From assembly GCF_001316435.1 (NCBI RefSeq), contig NZ_JXLL01000018.1, positions 1 through 33,284 of the forward strand: DNA of 33,284 nt, read 5' to 3'. The number at the start of each line of letters is the position of its first letter. Positions within the stretch are counted from its first letter, which is position 1. Origin of the DNA: Caloranaerobacter sp. TR13. GTDB taxonomy: Bacteria > Bacillota > Clostridia > Tissierellales > Thermohalobacteraceae. The notes under the pieces were generated by a model. It did not search any database, had not been told where the DNA came from, and worked only from the letters and a program-made list of their open reading frames with translations. Of the stretch, positions 1 to 8,437 are shown piece after piece. Made by a program: the position numbers and the translations under genes.

Positions 1-53
1 GGTCGTTGCCGGATTTTTTTATTTTTTTGAAAGAACCTACCACTTAATACAAG

Positions 54-82
54 TTGTAATTAATTAAAATATATATTATAAT
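54..82 (+). promoter_or_regulatory. Candidate sigma-A promoter of the thioredoxin-like gene
   Basis: A TTGTAA box (54-59) and a perfect TATAAT box (77-82) are separated by 17 bp, leaving a leader of about 95 nt before the start codon at 184. The leader is AT-rich and I see no riboswitch-like structure in it. In such AT-rich DNA the match alone is moderate evidence. Confidence 0.5.
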
Positions 83-183
83 TTTGTATATCACCAAATA
101 AAATTTAATAATAAAATCTTTATTTTAAAATATAAAATTATCATTATTTCTTTTGTTTAATCATATAAGGTGGGGGTATATAG

Positions 184-696
184 ATGGATATAAATTGTCT
201 TTATGACCAAGGTGTTTCATTTGATGAGTTTGTAAATAAAGATAAAGATACTTATAGAGAGAAGACTTTGGAAATTCTAAATAAAATTAAATTAAATGAT
301 GATTTAATAAATAAAGTAAAGAGTATTGACAAGAAAATAAAAGTTCTTGTTTGTGCTGAAATATGGTGTCCAGATTGTATGATAAATGTACCTGTTTTAG
401 AAAAAATAAGACAATATAATCAGAATATTGATATTTCAATAGTAGAAAAAGATGGGAATGAAGATTTTTTTATTAAATATAGCGAAGAAGATAGAGTGAA
501 AATACCTACTTTTGTATTTTTTGATGAGAATTTTAAAGAACTTGGTAGTTTTGTTGAACATCCGAAAAAGATAAAAGAAATTATATCTAAAGGTAATCAG
601 CCTAATATAATAGTTGCTATGAGAAAATATAGAAAAGGGGAATATGCTGAAGAAACATTAATGGATATATTAGAAATACTGTTGAGGAGTCAATAG
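184..696 (+). CDS. Thioredoxin family protein
   Basis: This 170-aa cytoplasmic protein has a thioredoxin-like fold region from about residue 50 to 135. The redox motif WCPDC lies at residues 61-65, and the cis-proline segment KIPTF (Pro108) faces it in the fold. It has an extra N-terminal helical stretch of about 45 residues and a short charged C-terminal helix, so it is longer than classical thioredoxin (about 105 aa). It has no signal peptide. The family reduces disulfides; the WCPDC version is common in uncharacterised Firmicute thioredoxin-like proteins, and the substrate cannot be inferred. The start has a strong upstream AGGTGGGGG. A hairpin overlapping the stop codon suggests a single-gene unit. 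Confidence 0.85.
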   Translation: MDINCLYDQGVSFDEFVNKDKDTYREKTLEILNKIKLNDDLINKVKSIDKKIKVLVCAEIWCPDCMINVPVLEKIRQYNQNIDISIVEKDGNEDFFIKYSEEDRVKIPTFVFFDENFKELGSFVEHPKKIKEIISKGNQPNIIVAMRKYRKGEYAEETLMDILEILLRSQ

Positions 697-712
697 ACTC
701 CTTTATTTATGA
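683..712 (+). terminator. Probable terminator overlapping the thioredoxin-like stop codon
   Basis: A 7-bp stem AGGAGTC/GACTCCT (685-691 and 696-702) with a 4-nt loop is followed by TTATTTAT. The stop codon lies in the loop and stem. The U-tract is interrupted, so termination may be partial. Confidence 0.5.
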
Positions 713-749
713 GTACATAAAGATAAATAATTTGAGAAAGGTGAAAAGG

Positions 750-1979
750 ATGATAGTAAGAAAAAAGTCATTAGTATTGATAACAGTTATGTTAATGGTT
801 TTTGCTGTATATTTCTTTAATTTCAGTTCTATCGATTATGCTGATGAGGGGAAACCTCAGATTGAAAAAATATCTACTAATTTAGAACTAGAACATATAA
901 ATTATTTAATTCAGCCAGCTACAAATTGGGGAGTATATAAAGAAAAAGTTAAAGTAAAGGGAATATATTTAACAGGCAATACTTTGGCTTATGATAAAAG
1001 ATTTTATAAACTTTTGAATTTAGTAAAAACAACAGAATTAAATGCTATGGTTATAGACGTAAAAGATGATTTAGGGCGTTTAACTTATAAATCTAATGTG
1101 GACATGGTTAATGAAATTGGAGCGGACAAGCAGGTTAAGGTAGATAATTTCTATGAAAAAATGTCTATATTAAGAGAAAATAATATTTATCCAATTGCAA
1201 GAATTGTTACTTTTAAAGATAGACTTGCAGGTACAAAGAGACCAGACTTAGCTATAAAAACAAAAAATGGAAAAGTATGGAGAGATAATAGTGGGAATGC
1301 ATGGCTTAATCCATATAATCGAGAGGCTTGGGAGTATCCTATAAAGATAGCTGAGGAAGCTGCTTTAATGGGATTTAAGGAAATACAATTTGATTATGTA
1401 AGGTTCCCTACTGATGGCAATAGATCTATTATAGACTATGGAGAAGAGAGTATTGGTAAGACAAAAGCTGAAATAATCGCTGAATTTCTAAAATATGCAA
1501 AAAAAAGATTAGAACCTAAAGGAGTATATGTTTCTGCAGATATTTTTGGGTTAGTTACAACAGCAAAAGATGATATGAGAATAGGGCAGCATTTAGAAAC
1601 TCTAGCTACTAGTGCAGATATATTATGCCCAATGGTTTATCCATCTCATTATGCTCTTGGTTCTTATGGAGTTGCATATCCAGATTCTGAACCGTATAAA
1701 ATAGTCTATACAAGTTTATCTAGAGCTAAAAAGAGAATAGATAATATAAAAACAGAAGAAACAAAGGCTATTATAAGACCTTGGTTACAAGATTTTTCTG
1801 CACCTTGGTTAAAAAATCTTTATGGAGAACATTATATTAATTATGGGCCTGAACAAATAAGAGCTCAAATAAAAGCGGTATATGATGCAGGTCTTGAGGA
1901 ATGGATATTCTGGAATGCAAGTAATAGATACACAGAAGCAGGCTTTGAAAAAAATACAGATGATACAGTTGATCAGTAG
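750..1979 (+). CDS. Exported or membrane-anchored putative glycoside hydrolase (DUF4015/TIM-barrel type)
   Basis: The 409-aa product begins with a basic stretch and one hydrophobic segment (about residues 6-23), either an uncleaved anchor or a signal peptide, so the rest is outside the membrane. The body resembles the 'putative glycosyl hydrolase' family (DUF4015): KGIYLTGNTL for the first strand, then NAMVIDVKDD, QFDYVRFPTDG, VYVSADIFG, CPMVYPSHYA and EEWIFWNAS, a succession of strand ends bearing acidic residues typical of a TIM barrel. The substrate is unknown; a cell-surface glycan is plausible. I prefer ATG 750 to a TTG at 732 because GAAAGGTG lies about 8 nt before 750, while the TTG has no ribosome binding site and would place the site inside the gene. 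Confidence 0.8.
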   Translation: MIVRKKSLVLITVMLMVFAVYFFNFSSIDYADEGKPQIEKISTNLELEHINYLIQPATNWGVYKEKVKVKGIYLTGNTLAYDKRFYKLLNLVKTTELNAMVIDVKDDLGRLTYKSNVDMVNEIGADKQVKVDNFYEKMSILRENNIYPIARIVTFKDRLAGTKRPDLAIKTKNGKVWRDNSGNAWLNPYNREAWEYPIKIAEEAALMGFKEIQFDYVRFPTDGNRSIIDYGEESIGKTKAEIIAEFLKYAKKRLEPKGVYVSADIFGLVTTAKDDMRIGQHLETLATSADILCPMVYPSHYALGSYGVAYPDSEPYKIVYTSLSRAKKRIDNIKTEETKAIIRPWLQDFSAPWLKNLYGEHYINYGPEQIRAQIKAVYDAGLEEWIFWNASNRYTEAGFEKNTDDTVDQ

Positions 1980-2006
1980 AAGGCTAGAGTAGCTCTAGCC
2001 TTTCTT
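1980..2006 (+). terminator. Rho-independent terminator
   Basis: A perfect 10-bp stem (AAGGCTAGAG, 1980-1989, with its complement 1993-2002) with a 3-nt loop is followed by TTTCTTT, directly after the glycosidase-like stop codon. Confidence 0.85.
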
Positions 2007-2024
2007 TATGAAATAAATATTTAC

Positions 2025-2053
2025 TTTACACAAGAATTATATAATGCTACAAT
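2025..2053 (+). promoter_or_regulatory. nrdJ promoter overlapping NrdR box 1
   Basis: TTTACA (2025-2030), a 17-bp spacer and TACAAT (2048-2053) make a sigma-A promoter whose -10 lies inside the first NrdR palindrome. A stand-alone TATAAT at 2040-2045 is an alternative -10 but lacks a well-spaced -35. Either choice puts the NrdR boxes over the promoter and initial transcribed region. Confidence 0.6.
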
Positions 2054-2063
2054 ATATTGTAGC
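2046..2063. promoter_or_regulatory. NrdR box 1
   Basis: An 18-bp perfect palindrome carries the core CAATATATTG (2050-2059), which fits the NrdR-box consensus CwATATATwG. NrdR is the ATP/dATP-sensing repressor of ribonucleotide reductase operons and normally binds two boxes in tandem. A second box lies exactly 31 bp downstream, centre to centre. Confidence 0.85.
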
Positions 2064-2079
2064 GAACATGCAACATATA

Positions 2080-2091
2080 ACTATATATAGT
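2080..2091. promoter_or_regulatory. NrdR box 2
   Basis: The palindrome ACTATATATAGT contains the core CTATATATAG (2081-2090), a perfect match to the NrdR consensus. Its centre is 31 bp from that of box 1, i.e. three helical turns, the arrangement expected for cooperative NrdR binding. It abuts the nrdJ ribosome binding site GGAGGTG (2094-2100). Confidence 0.85.
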
Positions 2092-2105
2092 ACGGAGGTG
2101 CTTTG

Positions 2106-4424
2106 ATGAATCTTACAGATAATGCTTTGAAAGTACTTGAGAAAAGATATCTTACTAAAGATTCTAAAGGTAATGTTATTGAAACCCCAGATGAAATGTT
2201 TAAAAGGGTAGCACATCATATAGCAAAGGCTGATTTGTTATATAATAAGGATAGTGATGTAAAAAGAACAGAAGAAGAATTTTATGATATGATGGTAAAT
2301 CTTGAATTCTTACCTAATTCACCAACATTAATGAATGCTGGAAAAGAACTAGGACAGCTTTCAGCATGTTTTGTTTTACCTATAGAAGATTCAATGGAAG
2401 GGATTTTTGATGCTATTAAAAATGCAGCTTTAATACATAAATCTGGTGGAGGAACGGGTTTTAGTTTTTCAAGATTGAGGGCAAGGGGTTCTACTGTTAA
2501 ATCAACCGGTGGAGTTGCATCAGGGCCTGTTAGCTTTATGAAAGTTTTTAATTCAGCTACAGAAGCAGTTAAACAGGGGGGCACAAGAAGAGGAGCGAAT
2601 ATGGGTATTCTTAGAATAGATCACCCTGATATATTAGAATTTATAGAATGCAAAAAGGATAACAATGAAATTACTAATTTCAATATTAGTGTAGGTATAA
2701 CAGAAAAATTTATGGAAGCAGTTGAAAAAGGAGAAGACTATGAGCTTATAGACCCTAATACTAAAGCTGTTAAAGGTAAACTTAATGCTAGAGATGTTTT
2801 TAATAAAATAGTTGAAATGGCATGGACTAACGGAGAACCAGGAATAGTTTTTTTAGATAGATTAAATAAATTTAATCCAACTCCTGGCTTAGGTCAAATT
2901 GAAAGTACAAATCCGTGTGGCGAGCAGCCATTACTTCCTTATGAATCATGTAATTTAGGTTCTATTAACCTATCTAAAATGATTAAAGAAGGGGCAAATG
3001 GATATGAAATTGATTACGAGAAATTGGGCAATATAGTAGATAAGGCTGTTCATTTCTTAGATAATGTTATAGATGTTAACAGATATCCATTACCAGAGAT
3101 AGAAGAAATGACTAAGAGTACTAGAAAAATTGGATTAGGGGTAATGGGATTTGCAGACCTTTTAATTTGTTTGGGAATTCCTTACAATTCACAAGAAGCA
3201 GTAGATTTAGCTGATAATTTAATGAAATTTATTAACGAAAGAGCTACCAAAAAATCTATTGAATTAGCTGAATTAAGAGGAGTTTTTCCTGCATATGATA
3301 AAAGTATTTATGTAGAAAAAGGTGTGAAAATTAGAAATGCAACAAGAACTACTATAGCTCCTACTGGAACTATAAGTATTATTGCAGGTGCTAGTAGTGG
3401 AATTGAACCTTTGTTTGCTGTATCTTACATTAGAAATGTAATGGATAATGATAAGCTAATAGAAGTGCATCCTTTATTCAAAAATATTGCAAAAAATAGG
3501 GGTTTCTATTCTGAAAAACTTATGGAAAGAATAGCTGAGGAAGGCTCTTTAGCTCATATAGATGAAATACCTGAAGATATAAAGAAGGTTTTTGTAACTG
3601 CTCATGATATATCACCATTATGGCATGTTAAAATGCAGGCTGCTTTTCAAAACCATGTAGATAATGCCGTATCTAAAACAGTTAACTTTAGAAATGAAGC
3701 AACAAAAGAAGATGTAAAAGAAGTATATACTTTAGCATATAAATTAGGGTGCAAGGGTGTAACAATATATAGAGATGGGAGTAGAGCTAATCAGGTTTTA
3801 AGTACTGCAAAAGACAAAGAGGAAAATAAAAGAGAACAGAATAAAATAAAAATAAAACCTAGAATGAGACCTGAAATTACAAAAGGTATTACTGAAAAGG
3901 TAAGAATAGGATGCGGTAATTTATACATTACAGTTAATTATGATGATAAAGGTATTTGTGAAGTCTTCACTAATCTTGGAAGAGCAGGAGGATGTCCAAG
4001 TCAAAGTGAAGCGACAAGTAGACTTATATCTATAGCATTAAGATCAGGCTTAGACGTAAAATCAATTATTGAGCAATTAAAGGGAATAAGATGTCATTCA
4101 ACATTAAGGCAAAGAGCTACAAATAAAGATATTAAAGTGCTTTCATGCCCTGATGCTATAGGTAAGGCACTAGAAAGGGTAATGAGTACTTATGTTGAAG
4201 TTAAAGATCAAGCAGTAAACGATATTGCCTTGGAAATAGAACAAGAAGCAACAAAAATAGATGAACCAATATATACTAATTCACAAAAGATAGATTCTGC
4301 AATGGGAGAAATATCAGTTAGTTCAGAAGAAAACAGTGGTATATGTCCTGAATGTGGAAGTAAAGTAGAACATGAAGGTGGATGTATGGTTTGTAGAAGT
4401 TGTGGATATTCTAAATGTGGTTAA
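2106..4424 (+). CDS. nrdJ: Adenosylcobalamin-dependent (class II) ribonucleotide reductase
   Basis: NrdJ reduces ribonucleotides to deoxyribonucleotides in the cytoplasm without oxygen, using adenosylcobalamin to form the catalytic thiyl radical. The 772-aa protein has the conserved N-terminal segment SPTLMNAG with redox Cys88, and the active-site motif NPCGEQ (269-274: Asn269, Cys271, Glu273). The barrel region carries [10 protein letters not shown]. The C-terminal tail is a zinc ribbon or redox tail rich in cysteines (CPECG, CMVC, CRSCG), usual for this family. ATG 2106 is chosen over the adjacent in-frame TTG 2103 because GGAGGTG ends at 2100 and gives a 5-nt spacing. It is a single-gene unit with two NrdR boxes in front and a strong bidirectional terminator behind. 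No cobalamin riboswitch is seen in the 100-nt leader. Confidence 0.97.
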   Translation: MNLTDNALKVLEKRYLTKDSKGNVIETPDEMFKRVAHHIAKADLLYNKDSDVKRTEEEFYDMMVNLEFLPNSPTLMNAGKELGQLSACFVLPIEDSMEGIFDAIKNAALIHKSGGGTGFSFSRLRARGSTVKSTGGVASGPVSFMKVFNSATEAVKQGGTRRGANMGILRIDHPDILEFIECKKDNNEITNFNISVGITEKFMEAVEKGEDYELIDPNTKAVKGKLNARDVFNKIVEMAWTNGEPGIVFLDRLNKFNPTPGLGQIESTNPCGEQPLLPYESCNLGSINLSKMIKEGANGYEIDYEKLGNIVDKAVHFLDNVIDVNRYPLPEIEEMTKSTRKIGLGVMGFADLLICLGIPYNSQEAVDLADNLMKFINERATKKSIELAELRGVFPAYDKSIYVEKGVKIRNATRTTIAPTGTISIIAGASSGIEPLFAVSYIRNVMDNDKLIEVHPLFKNIAKNRGFYSEKLMERIAEEGSLAHIDEIPEDIKKVFVTAHDISPLWHVKMQAAFQNHVDNAVSKTVNFRNEATKEDVKEVYTLAYKLGCKGVTIYRDGSRANQVLSTAKDKEENKREQNKIKIKPRMRPEITKGITEKVRIGCGNLYITVNYDDKGICEVFTNLGRAGGCPSQSEATSRLISIALRSGLDVKSIIEQLKGIRCHSTLRQRATNKDIKVLSCPDAIGKALERVMSTYVEVKDQAVNDIALEIEQEATKIDEPIYTNSQKIDSAMGEISVSSEENSGICPECGSKVEHEGGCMVCRSCGYSKCG

Positions 4425-4462
4425 AAATCAAGCCATTACCTTATTGGTAATGGCTTGATTTT
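4424..4462. terminator. Bidirectional terminator between nrdJ and hisC
   Basis: A 17-bp perfect stem (4424-4440 with 4446-4462) closes a 5-nt loop. The A-rich left flank and T-rich right flank give U-tracts in both directions. It serves the convergent nrdJ and hisC genes and overlaps the hisC stop codon. Confidence 0.9.
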
Positions 4463-5537
4463 ATATAACTTCTTTTAAAAGTTTTATTAATAATTCATTT
4501 TGCTCAGGGGTACCTATAGTTATTCTTACCCATGTATCTTTAATAGGTCTAATTATCATGCCTTTCTTTTGAAGCTCTATGAAAACTTCGTTAGTATCAC
4601 GTTTAACATTAACAAAGATATGATTTGTTTCAGATGGAGCATATTCTAGTCCTAAGTTTTCAAATTCTTTATATAGGTATTCTTTTCCTTGTTTATTTAA
4701 TTCATAGCTTTTTTTAATAAAATCCTCATCTTCAAGAGCTGCTAATGCAGCAACTTGAGCTAATTTATTTACATTAAATGGCCCTCTAATTTTATTCATA
4801 TTATGGATTATTTCTTCACTTGCTAGAGCATATCCGATTCTTAATGCAGCTAATCCATATATTTTTGAAAACGTTCTCAAAACAATTAAATTAGGATATT
4901 CTTCAAGCAATTTAATGCTATTTCTTGGATAATCATCTCTTGTTACATACTCATTATATGCTTCATCATATACTACAACTACATTATTAGGTACACTTTT
5001 TAGAAAATCAAGTAACTTTTCTTCAGTAAACATTGTGCCTGTAGGATTATTCGGATTACATAACCAAATTAATTTTGTTTTATTAGTTATTGCTTTTTTC
5101 ATACCATCTAAATCATAAGTCCAATCTTTAAGAGGTACTATTACAGGTTTTCCACCCATCATTTTAGTTGTAGTTATGTATCTAGGAAAGGTTAAATCAG
5201 CCATTATAACTTCATCATTTTTATTTATAAAAGTTTTTGCTATAATGTCAACCATTTCATCTGAACCACTGCTTGGTAAAATTTGAGTTGTTTTAAGTCC
5301 TATTTTTTCTGCAAGAGTTTCTTTTAATAAAGTAGCGTTTCCATCAGGATATAGAGCTAAATTTTCAGCAGCTTTCTTAACAGCTTCTATTGCTTTAGGA
5401 GAACATCCTAGTGGGTTTTCGTTAGATGCTAATTTAACTACTTTTTCTAGACCGTATTCTCTTTTTACATCTTCGATAGGCTTTCCTGGTTTGTATGCCT
5501 GTAAATCTTTTAGTTCATCTCTAAAAGTTAAAGTCAT
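4461..5537 (-). CDS. hisC: Histidinol-phosphate aminotransferase (PLP, fold type I)
   Basis: The 358-aa enzyme belongs to class I/II aminotransferases, HisC branch. It would transfer an amino group between glutamate and imidazole-acetol phosphate in histidine synthesis. Visible landmarks are KLASNENP near residue 35, SSGSDE at 89-94, NPNNPTGT at 161-168, Asp191 in YDEAY (binds the PLP pyridine), and the Schiff-base Lys225 in TFSKIYGLA followed by Arg233. The start follows a GGGAGGGTG site on the minus strand. No other his genes are nearby. Stand-alone HisC homologues can also act on tyrosine, phenylalanine or cobalamin-pathway intermediates, so the physiological substrate is less certain than the fold. 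Confidence 0.88.
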   Translation of the reverse strand: MTLTFRDELKDLQAYKPGKPIEDVKREYGLEKVVKLASNENPLGCSPKAIEAVKKAAENLALYPDGNATLLKETLAEKIGLKTTQILPSSGSDEMVDIIAKTFINKNDEVIMADLTFPRYITTTKMMGGKPVIVPLKDWTYDLDGMKKAITNKTKLIWLCNPNNPTGTMFTEEKLLDFLKSVPNNVVVVYDEAYNEYVTRDDYPRNSIKLLEEYPNLIVLRTFSKIYGLAALRIGYALASEEIIHNMNKIRGPFNVNKLAQVAALAALEDEDFIKKSYELNKQGKEYLYKEFENLGLEYAPSETNHIFVNVKRDTNEVFIELQKKGMIIRPIKDTWVRITIGTPEQNELLIKLLKEVI

Positions 5538-5582
5538 TTACTACACCCTCCCTGTAAAATAATTAAAGTTCTATCAATTTTA

Positions 5583-5591
5583 ATTATAACA
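5583..5591 (-). promoter_or_regulatory. Extended -10 element for hisC
   Basis: On the minus strand the sequence reads TGTTATAAT, a perfect extended -10, about 46 nt upstream of the hisC start. No convincing -35 is present, which the TGn extension can compensate. Confidence 0.5.
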
Positions 5592-5759
5592 TATAAAATG
5601 AGCAAAATCTTTGATATTAAAATTGATCAAAAGATTTAATATAATTTACTATTTTTATGAAAAAATTTAGAATAGAAATAACATTATTGGACATATTTTT
5701 AATAGAAAAAAATCTTTGATTTAAATAATATAAGATCGCTTTTGCCTATATTTATAAAC

Positions 5760-5805
5760 CGAAATTATATTTAAAATTATTCATAAATAAGGAAATATAA
5801 TTTCG
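5760..5805. repeat. 13-bp inverted repeat in the gene-free stretch before the EF-G-like gene
   Basis: The stretch 5538-5895 has no gene and is very AT-rich. Its clearest structure is a perfect 13-bp inverted repeat, CGAAATTATATTT (5760-5772) and its complement (5793-5805), separated by 20 nt. It has no U-tract, so it is not an obvious terminator; it could be an operator or a leader hairpin. A second, imperfect AT-rich repeat pair (AAATCTTTGAT about 5605, with its complement about 5627) lies closer to hisC. I could not place a convincing promoter for the downstream gene. Confidence 0.4.
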
Positions 5806-5913
5806 TATGAATTAGAAAAAAATTAATGATTAAAAAGGATTTTGTTGTATATCGTAGAATATTATTAATAATCAGAAAATTAAAAAAACAGAAAATTGAG
5901 GGGGAAAATGGCT

Positions 5914-7989
5914 ATGAATGTGTATGGGACCGATAAAATCAGAAATATTGCTTTACTAGGTCACGGAGGGAGTGGAAAAACAACTTTAACTGAAGCAATG
6001 CTTTTTACAACAGGGGTTATTAAGAGAATAGGACGTGTAGAAGATGGTAGTACTGTATCTGACTTTGATAAAGAAGAAAAAGATAGACAAATTTCTATTA
6101 ACACATCTTTAATACCTATAGAATGGAAAGGACATAAATTAAATTTATTAGATACTCCGGGATATTTTGATTTTGTTGGGGAAGTAAAAAGTGCTTTAGC
6201 TGTTGCTGGTGGAGCAGTTATATTAGTTGATGCATCATCAGGTATTGAGGTTGGAACAGAAAAGGCATGGAAGTATATTAGAGAAGCTAAGAAGCCCGCT
6301 TTTATATTTATTAATAAGATGGATAAGGAAAATGCTAATTTTGATAAGGTAATTAATCAATTGAGAGAAAAATTTGGTAAAGCAGTTGTACCTTTTGAAG
6401 TACCTTTAGGAGAAAAGGAAGACTTTAAAGGTCTTATAAATATAGTTGATATGAAAGCTAGAAAATATGATGAAAAGGAAATAAAATGCTTTGATGTAGA
6501 TGTTCCTGATGGACTTGAAGATAAAATACAGCCTCTAAGAGAAATGTTAATTGAGTCAGTAGCTGAAAGTGACGAAACGTTATTAGAAAAATATTTTGAA
6601 GGTGAAGAGTTTACTGATGAAGAAATACATAAAGGACTAAGAACTGGAGTTTTAAATGGAGATTTAATACCTGTTTTATGTGGTTCAGCTACAAAAAATA
6701 TAGGTGTACAGACTTTAATGGATATGATTTGGGATTACTTACCGTCACCTAATGACGTTGAGATAAATACAGGTATCAATCCTGATACTGGAGAGACAAT
6801 CGAAAGAAAATTAGATGCAGGAGAACCATTTTCAGCATTAGTATTTAAGACAATTGCAGACCCTTATGTAGGTAAGATTTCACTATTTAAAGTATTATCT
6901 GGAGAAATTCATAAAGATGATGAAGTACTTAATACTACACAAGATACTAAGTTTAAAATGGGTAATATATTTGTTTTAAGAGGCAAAGAACAAATTGAAG
7001 TAAACAAACTAGTAGCAGGAGATATTGGTGCAGTTGCTAAGTTAAATAATACTTATACAGGCGATACATTATGCAGCAAAGACAGTCCTATAAAGTATCC
7101 AGGTATAGAGTTTCCAGAACCTTTATTGTTCTTAGCTGTAGAGCCTAAGTCTCAAGGTGATGAAGATAAGATGGGTTCTGGTTTGCATAGATTGACTGAA
7201 GAGGATCCTACTTTCAAAGTTTTTTACAATAAAGAAACTAAGCAGACACTTTTAGGTGGCCAAGGAGATATGCATTTAAGTGTTATAATAAATAAGCTTA
7301 AAGATAAATTTGGTGTTGAAGTTGAATTGAAAGATCCAAAGATTCCATATAGAGAGACTATAAAAGGAAGAGCTGAAGCTGAAGGTAAGCATAAAAAACA
7401 AACTGGTGGTCATGGTCAATATGGTCATGTTTTCATCAGATTTGAACCAAGTCAAGAAGAATTTGAATTTAATGAAGAGATTTTTGGAGGTGCTGTGCCA
7501 AAACAATATATACCAGCAGTTGAAAAAGGACTTAAAGAATGTATTGAGTCTGGTGTTTTAGCTGGTTATCCTGTAGTTAATATTAAAGCAACTCTTTATG
7601 ATGGTTCTTATCATACTGTCGATTCATCAGAGATGGCTTTCAAAATGGCTACAGCGATAGCGTTCAAAAAAGGTATACAAGCAGCAAATCCAGTTTTATT
7701 AGAACCAATTATGAAAGTTGAAGTACTTGTACCAGAAGAATATATGGGAGATATCATGGGAGACCTTAATAAAAGACGAGGTAGAATTTTGGGTATGGAG
7801 CCACAAAAAGACGGTACACAATTAGTAATAGCAGAAGTTCCACAGGCAGAAATGTTTAAATATGCTATAGATTTAAAATCAATGACTCAAGCAAGAGCTA
7901 GTTTTAAAATGGAATTTGCAAGATATGAAGAAGTGCCACCACATCTAAGTGAAAAAATTATTGAAGAAGCTAAAGCTGAACAGCAATAA
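5914..7989 (+). CDS. Elongation factor G-like GTPase (EF-G paralogue, EFG-II type)
   Basis: The 691-aa protein has the full EF-G architecture: GTPase domain, domain II, then domains III-V ending near the C-terminus. The G1 loop reads GHGGSGKT (16-23) instead of the AHIDAGKT of canonical translocase EF-G, and G3 reads DTPGYFDF instead of DTPGHVDF, replacing the usual catalytic histidine region. G4 is intact (NKMD). This marks the second EF-G class of Firmicutes and Thermotogae, whose role is poorly defined; it binds GTP and presumably the ribosome. It lacks the str-operon neighbours of canonical fusA. ATG 5914 is preferred because GAGGGGG (5898-5904) is 9 nt upstream and homologues start MxVYxTDKIRN; ATG 5908 is possible. 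A terminator follows. Confidence 0.9.
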   Translation: MNVYGTDKIRNIALLGHGGSGKTTLTEAMLFTTGVIKRIGRVEDGSTVSDFDKEEKDRQISINTSLIPIEWKGHKLNLLDTPGYFDFVGEVKSALAVAGGAVILVDASSGIEVGTEKAWKYIREAKKPAFIFINKMDKENANFDKVINQLREKFGKAVVPFEVPLGEKEDFKGLINIVDMKARKYDEKEIKCFDVDVPDGLEDKIQPLREMLIESVAESDETLLEKYFEGEEFTDEEIHKGLRTGVLNGDLIPVLCGSATKNIGVQTLMDMIWDYLPSPNDVEINTGINPDTGETIERKLDAGEPFSALVFKTIADPYVGKISLFKVLSGEIHKDDEVLNTTQDTKFKMGNIFVLRGKEQIEVNKLVAGDIGAVAKLNNTYTGDTLCSKDSPIKYPGIEFPEPLLFLAVEPKSQGDEDKMGSGLHRLTEEDPTFKVFYNKETKQTLLGGQGDMHLSVIINKLKDKFGVEVELKDPKIPYRETIKGRAEAEGKHKKQTGGHGQYGHVFIRFEPSQEEFEFNEEIFGGAVPKQYIPAVEKGLKECIESGVLAGYPVVNIKATLYDGSYHTVDSSEMAFKMATAIAFKKGIQAANPVLLEPIMKVEVLVPEEYMGDIMGDLNKRRGRILGMEPQKDGTQLVIAEVPQAEMFKYAIDLKSMTQARASFKMEFARYEEVPPHLSEKIIEEAKAEQQ

Positions 7990-8015
7990 AAAATGGATAT
8001 TTAACAAAAATTTTG

Positions 8016-8044
8016 AAACACCCGCATAATGCGGGTGTTTTTTC
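8016..8044 (+). terminator. Rho-independent terminator of the EF-G-like gene
   Basis: A 10-bp stem AAACACCCGC/GCGGGTGTTT (8016-8025 and 8031-8040) with loop ATAAT is followed by a run of T. It is among the most GC-rich hairpins in the region. Confidence 0.92.
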
Positions 8045-8096
8045 TAAATATAGTGTAGTATAAATGATTTCTTTATACAAAAAATATTAATATAAG

Positions 8097-8350
8097 AGCT
8101 TGTTGACAAAGCAAATCATATATGAAAATAACGCTCATGCGAAAGAATTTAGAAAAAACTAAAGGCTCAAATTTTTTGAAAATCCTAACGCACCTAATCA
8201 AGACGTCCTGTCTTGTAGGATGCTGGCTTAGCGTCCTGCTAAGCCCACGGATTTTCTTCAAAATTTTCACCTAGTTTTTTAACTAAATTCTTTCAAGCAT
8301 TCACTTTTATTTTCATAAATATTTAAAAAGATAAGTTTGTCAACAGTCTG
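8097..8350 (-). mobile_element. Structured palindromic repeat, copy 1 (MITE-like)
   Basis: This is a non-coding element of about 250 bp, one of three copies in the window, in the opposite orientation to copies 2 and 3. Terminal inverted repeats TGTTGACAAA (8101-8110) and TTTGTCAACA (8336-8345) bound it, and the 12-bp sequence TATTAATATAAG stands directly on both sides (8085-8096 and 8351-8362) as a likely target-site duplication. The conserved core is at about 8181-8253. The flanking arms are complementary, for example GAAAGAATTTAG (8141-8152) with CTAAATTCTTTC (8283-8294). It carries no transposase; a 65-codon frame inside it has no recognisable protein features. It lies between the EF-G-like terminator and the next gene, filling the gap 8046-8437. 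Confidence 0.8.
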
Positions 8351-8437
8351 TATTAATATAAGTTAGTTTTTACTAAGTATTTTAATATTAGTTTATTAAA
8401 ATTTATTCAATTAATAATATTAGTAGGAGGATACAAT

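Noticed and set aside
1-20. Right half of a terminator at the window start
   Set aside because: A GC-rich stretch followed by seven T looks like the descending half of a hairpin, but the other arm lies outside the window and cannot be verified.
2007-2102. Cobalamin riboswitch before nrdJ
   Set aside because: The leader is under 60 nt from the likely start of transcription and consists of the NrdR boxes and the ribosome binding site. There is no room for the riboswitch core.
2037-2219. 60-codon minus-strand frame across the nrdJ promoter
   Set aside because: It covers the NrdR boxes and the start of nrdJ and has no independent support.
2282-2584. 100-codon minus-strand frame inside nrdJ
   Set aside because: It is antisense to a highly conserved enzyme, lacks a start site, and its composition is that of a reverse-frame shadow.
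8073-8270. 65-codon frame on the minus strand inside repeat copy 1
   Set aside because: It follows the palindromic element and has no ribosome binding site. Copies 2 and 3 do not preserve a protein, while the core is conserved at the nucleotide and pairing level.
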